Shown one piece after another: positions 59,276 through 64,000 of a DNA stretch of 64,000 nucleotides. Source of the stretch: Tomocerus qinae (lineage: Eukaryota > Arthropoda > Collembola > Entomobryomorpha > Tomoceridae); the NCBI GenBank assembly GCA_020055645.1, contig CM034547.1, forward strand, positions 65,507,884-65,571,883, read 5' to 3'. The notes under the pieces were generated by a model. The model was not told where the DNA came from, made no database searches, and saw only the letters and a program-made list of their open reading frames with translations. The position numbers and the translations under genes are program-made. The stretch's first letter is position 1. Every line of letters begins with the position of its first letter.

Positions 59276-62200
59276 GTAAGCATTTTTTTTATTTATTTGC
59301 TTGGATTATGTAACAGCTGTGCTTATCTAATATGCGAAATAATCTGAATTAATCCGGCAATTCATATTTGAATAAGAGTTTTGTTTTGGCACTGTGCAAT
59401 AGTAAGTAGTAATATCAGCAAAAACGCTGCTATGTCTTCTCCAACATTAAGCAGTACCTATCTACTGAAATACTGGATGATGAAGATGAAAGAAGTAGCA
59501 AACGTTTGATCTTCGGATAAGTATGAAGCTCAGTGTTCCAAATTTCTGAAACTTTTCAGGTTGCTTTGCATTGCCAGCTTATGCGAAGTATTACATGTTG
59601 CATATTATCGTCATGAATCATCATGCAACGCATGCTGTATCATAGAATTCATGATTTTTTAATGTAATTTATTCATTTCTACTAAATTTCTTCCTGAACG
59701 AAATCAAACCTAATTATAAATGGGATTTATGTAAATAATCTGGACCTATGTTATTGAACATTGATTAAAATACAAATGGTTTACGAAGATTTTAATGTCG
59801 TTCATGCCACGTTCTAAACTAAAAAATTGGCCTGTACCACAGATTTCTACTATTAGTATTAGAAATAGTTCCTCCACCCAATCCACTTTCATTAAAATAA
59901 CTGTATTGTACCCATTAACTCATGCAAAGCAACATTTTGACTCGTTGTTTTTTCTAATTTTATTGACCAGTGATAACAAATGATAACATGATGAAGCATC
60001 ATTAATGCTATATAAGAAACTTAGGACAAGTTTCGTTTTGGCATCTTCTCACTACATTTGTATTCATTGCACACACATATTACGTCATACGCTATGTGTA
60101 TATGGAAATAGTTTTCGATAACGAATGAACTGTTAATTGCTGTAAATAACTACGTTTTAATGGGTCCAACGTACGATTAGGTAACGTACGTAGGTAATTA
60201 GCAGGCTCAGGTGACAGGCATGATCTCAATAATAATCATGTTTACTATCAACTATTTAAATACAGGAACAACTGCTATCGTCTATTTGTATAACGTAATT
60301 CGTCCGCTACTCTAAAAATCTCGATTTTTCAAGTAAACAAATAATTTGTACTATGATACTTTGTTTGAAATAGATTTCTCAATGTATTTTTCTTGAATTA
60401 AAAAGAAATATTTACTACCGAAATGATCCAAATTAAAGTGCTCCTCCAGTTTGGTGTAAGGAACAATCCCAAGGAATTAATGAAATGCTGACATGCCAAA
60501 CATCCCAACTTTCCTAAATAGATAGGTGCTTTATATTTCTTTTGAAGCATATGCCTGTAGAGCCTGTGGGCTATAGGATTCTACTTGGGAATTAACAAAA
60601 TGAGGATTTTTTCATAGGAGATAAGATGTGATGAGATTATTTGCCAGTATCTAGAAATAAACGTATAATTCTATTTGCAAGTGCGGATTGTTAGCACTCT
60701 TTTGAGACGATTACCAAGTAACTCATTCAAGAGGAAACTCAATATCCTACATTTGTTTATTGAAAATTCTCCATGCGTACATTTCCGTTACAATGGCTGG
60801 CAGAATAAAATATTATTTTATTCTGTTCTTTCATCGTGCTGCACGTAAACAGTTGCCAACTTCTCATTTCCCAAAAAAGATAACCTCTTTTTCATCATTA
60901 TAGACAACAAAACAATGTTGTCAGACAGAACCATACTGCCTCCAACTGTTGGATGTTCTGGCTCACGGTGCACTGAAGTGAATGAAAATGAGTGTCTTCA
61001 ATACAATTCAATAGATATGTTACGCTTCTGGAAATAATACATTTATCTTTTCTGTTCTTTACTGTAATAATGATAAGTATCCGAAAGAAAAAATGCACAA
61101 TAAAAACAGAGCTGTGTGATTGAACATCTTAAGCCTTAGCTTTCTAAAGTAGGGCTCAACATTTCTTGATATATAAGGGTAAGTTTGTATTAATATGTGA
61201 CCTGACTTCGTCGAGATAATTTTTGTTTAGCATTCTTCTGCGGTTGTGGATTTGATCAGTATTCTATTCCTGCCGGCAAACCTGACTTCAATTTTATCTG
61301 AACGGAGAGAAGACGGGAAGAAGTGAAAAGCGTAGGTTTTGTCCAAGTTAAGTACGCATTCGTATTTTCTTAATACAATTCTGTGGCTCATACTGCAAAG
61401 ACAGTTTTCTTTACATTGTACTAAATCCATTTCATCGTCGCAGACTTCCAATACAGTGTCTGCTGAAAGTCAACACAAGGGAAACCCTACTTAATCAACT
61501 CGATTTTAATTACATTATCGATTGCAGATCCGAACCATGTACTTACATGTGTTCGTAAATCCTTATCTACATTTGCTATTGTAGTGACTCTTGCCGAAAA
61601 ACGTGCTGTACATGAAAAACTAAAGCGAAAGAAAATGAGGGGAAAAGTTTCACAAATCTTCGAATAGAACGCAGAGTAATTGAACTTTGTGAGAATTGTC
61701 ACCCACGCATTGCTTGGGATGTTAAAAATTAAATCGAAATGGTGTGGGAGGGTCTGTATGAACAAGAATAATTTTTCCTTTAGCTATGAAATAAGGAAAT
61801 AAATAATTTCAAATGCTTGCAATACGAAAGTATTGTTAAAAAGACATGTACTAAAGGCTCCCAGGGCCAATAAGTCATACTAGATATAACAAAAATAGTA
61901 CAAGGTGGATTTAATACAAAACTACTGTCTCAGAAACTCGGAATTGAATGGGATGTAGTTATTTTACATAGTACTTTGAATATGGTAACATAGTCGGTAT
62001 TTTTGGTACATCATGGATGTAGTGGAGAATATTACTGAAATTGCCATCCAATCTCTGCGGGAGAATTTACCGATCCAGAGAGAGACGTTTGTATGTAACA
62101 TCCGTTTATACCTACAAAAATCCCAAACTTAACCTATGTGACCAATTTAAATTTAAACATAAAAGCTCGCTCTAAAAGAAAAGCTATTTGCAATGGCATC

Positions 62201-64000
62201 GGCAGTATTCTGAATATTTTAGCAGGGCACATCATAAAAGCCATGGATTTTAACTAGAAGCATTGTGTCAGGTACCTTACTCAAATACAGGATGCTATAC
62301 GCTGTAGCTATATCATCTATATAAAGTTATATCTTCAGATATCAATTGTACCTTCATCAGTGTTTATATACTGGATCATGCAAAATTACAGACTATTATT
62401 GCATAGACTGCTGTCAACTTTTCCGTTAGACCTGCAATGATCCTGGAATTGAATAAATTTGGCATGAACGAATAATATTTATTTCAGTCAGCCACAATTT
62501 AAAGTTTGTTTTGAACAATTTTAATTGGATAGAATTATTAAACTTTATACGTTAGACAGTTTGAATTGAACAGACATGCCATTGCCACCGACTGCTACTA
62601 AAGTATCGCGAATTGCTTACAACTGTTAAAGTTACAACATTATATAAATCCGCTGCAGGCGGATATTTATGTTCTCAGGTTCTGCGTCTTGTGTACTGAC
62701 AGTGGTTGAGGCAACAAATTGTTCTTAGGTACTTAAGTAGTAGCTGCAGTTGCGAATGAAACAGAACAACAAACGCTCTGCTGATTAAACAAAACTGTGG
62801 GTTTAATTGAGCAGCCTGATTCGATTTTTGAGAAACTTGTTAGGCATAAGTAATTCATTAAGGAGAAACTGAGAAACGTAGCTAGGTAAAAGGCCGCAAA
62901 GAGGATAGGAGTAAAACCGCACACGAATTTACTGTGTGATATAATAGTGCACGTTATGTACATGTGTAGTTGTGGGATTAGTATTCGCCGTACAATCTTA
63001 ATCTTATAAGAGGAATTGCATGCAGCACATTAAAGATCGGTACAGCAGCAAGGTGAAACAGGAAAAGTCGAAATTTTATAACGGCTGTTCATGAAAACAT
63101 GTAATTTCTTTCAAGTCCCTCATTCCTCCTGTCACCATAATTCTTGGAGTGACCTTTTGGCTATGTGGATGTTATGGCTAAACTTTTCTGCACCGCTAGC
63201 CATTTCATCATGGAAAGTAGACCAGAGTTACAATGAAGATTGAATTGAAATCAATTGTGTGTAAATAGCAGGAACTGAGCTCCTGTGTTATCTAACCTTT
63301 GTGTTCGTAAAAATATTTTGATGAAAAAAAGTTGATAACATGATGATTTTTCGCCGAGAGCCAAAGAAAATGTGAATATTCAAGGATGGATCTTTTCTTG
63401 TAGCTGCAGCTCCTACATTTTGTTAGAAAAGCTATTCAAAAGAGTTAGATAAAGAATCTAGTAAATCTCTATTGTGACAATGCATGACTATTTGATGGAG
63501 TTGTAAAAGAATCTCTAGACGAGGAAGAACAATGCAATGGAGGTCCAGTCTATAATAATTTGCATTGCAACTGCAAAACACATAGCATCAGCATTATTCT
63601 ACTATAAACTAAGTAGGAACAAAGAAAATATAAATTTTGCTTTTTTTATTCATTCTCTTGTTGTAATAGGTAGTAAAATAAAGTATGCATGTATACTCAT
63701 AACAATACTGGTAGAAGTTTGTAATAAAAGAAAAATTCTGAGTCAAAGCCAAAGGAAACTAGGAGGGAAAGAGAGTCTAACAGATGTAATGCTGACTGAA
63801 GCTAAAGTCAAAGTCAAGACAAGTTAGTCAAAGAGTATTAAAAAATAAATAAGGAGTAAAGCGAGTGCAACCCAGCCCATGAGATTGAAGTAGGAGAGAT
63901 ACATAGGTAAGTCAGAAGATAGTGATACTTAAGCTAAGTAGGCATCAGAATGTTGGGTTGTTGCTAGTTTTCTGAATGAAGAGTACATTGTCCGACGGAG
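59276..64000. other. intron or downstream non-coding stretch, no exon recognised
   Basis: If the gene starting at 58063 continues to the right, this is its first intron, at least 4.7 kb long. Candidate continuations must begin with two bases completing a split codon after an AG. No frame here with coding character met this. The longest plus-strand frames (59795-59983 and 63537-63827) and minus-strand frames (61227-61451, 61487-61765) show no domains and look like chance. Confidence 0.4.

Noticed and set aside
62340..62365. ATTGTACCTTCATCAGTG, similar to the start of arthropod miR-305
   Set aside because: Differs by indels inside the mature sequence, and no matching hairpin arm was found nearby.

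Overview
This window looks like nuclear DNA of an arthropod, probably a hexapod or close relative such as a springtail. It is AT-rich and gene-poor. Coding regions are interrupted by GT-AG introns of about 80 bp to more than 1 kb, and one gene has a TATA box at the right distance from a TCAGT initiator. Protein types include a ten-cysteine Ly6/three-finger protein, a glycine-rich secreted peptide and a BDH1/RDH-like short-chain dehydrogenase. No bacterial operon, CRISPR array, rRNA or convincing tRNA was seen. The species cannot be fixed from the sequence alone.

Layout. 1-9.1 kb: no convincing gene; one repeat-like block with CGCGC and GGGGGG hairpins. 9.15-23.7 kb, minus strand: a gene of unknown function with two well-joined exons (23665-23272 and 22544-21904) ending in a strong phase-0 donor, and a phase-compatible terminal exon 12.5 kb away (9430-9155). 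A possible small plus-strand gene (20131-21364) lies inside that intron. 23.7-44.6 kb: mostly non-coding, with two imperfect foldback elements (32994-33319 and 34587-34871), a diverged tandem repeat (40971-41314) and a possible frame-broken small gene (35745-35980).

44.6-47.4 kb, plus: a two-exon gene for a 437-residue protein of unknown function, with a possible transposase relic in its intron. It is followed by a 300-bp palindromic MITE (47712-48011) with 14-bp perfect terminal inverted repeats and a perfect 9-bp target-site duplication. 49.4-52.2 kb, plus: a complete four-exon short-chain dehydrogenase. 52.6-53.3 kb, minus: the Ly6 gene, convergent with the dehydrogenase, its signal-peptide exon not found. 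53.7-54.1 kb: a perfect small hairpin and a diverged tandem repeat. 55.0-55.6 kb, plus: a complete three-exon gene for an 83-residue glycine-rich secreted peptide. 58.06-59.28 kb, plus: the long first coding exon of a Ser-rich protein whose remaining exons were not found. 59.3-64 kb: no convincing gene.

The genes do not form a pathway; the neighbourhood looks like ordinary arthropod genes scattered in repeat-rich non-coding DNA. All exon models come from reading frames, splice-site sequence and phase agreement; no transcript or homology search was available. Many long reading frames here begin only with TTG or GTG and were not accepted as genes on that basis.
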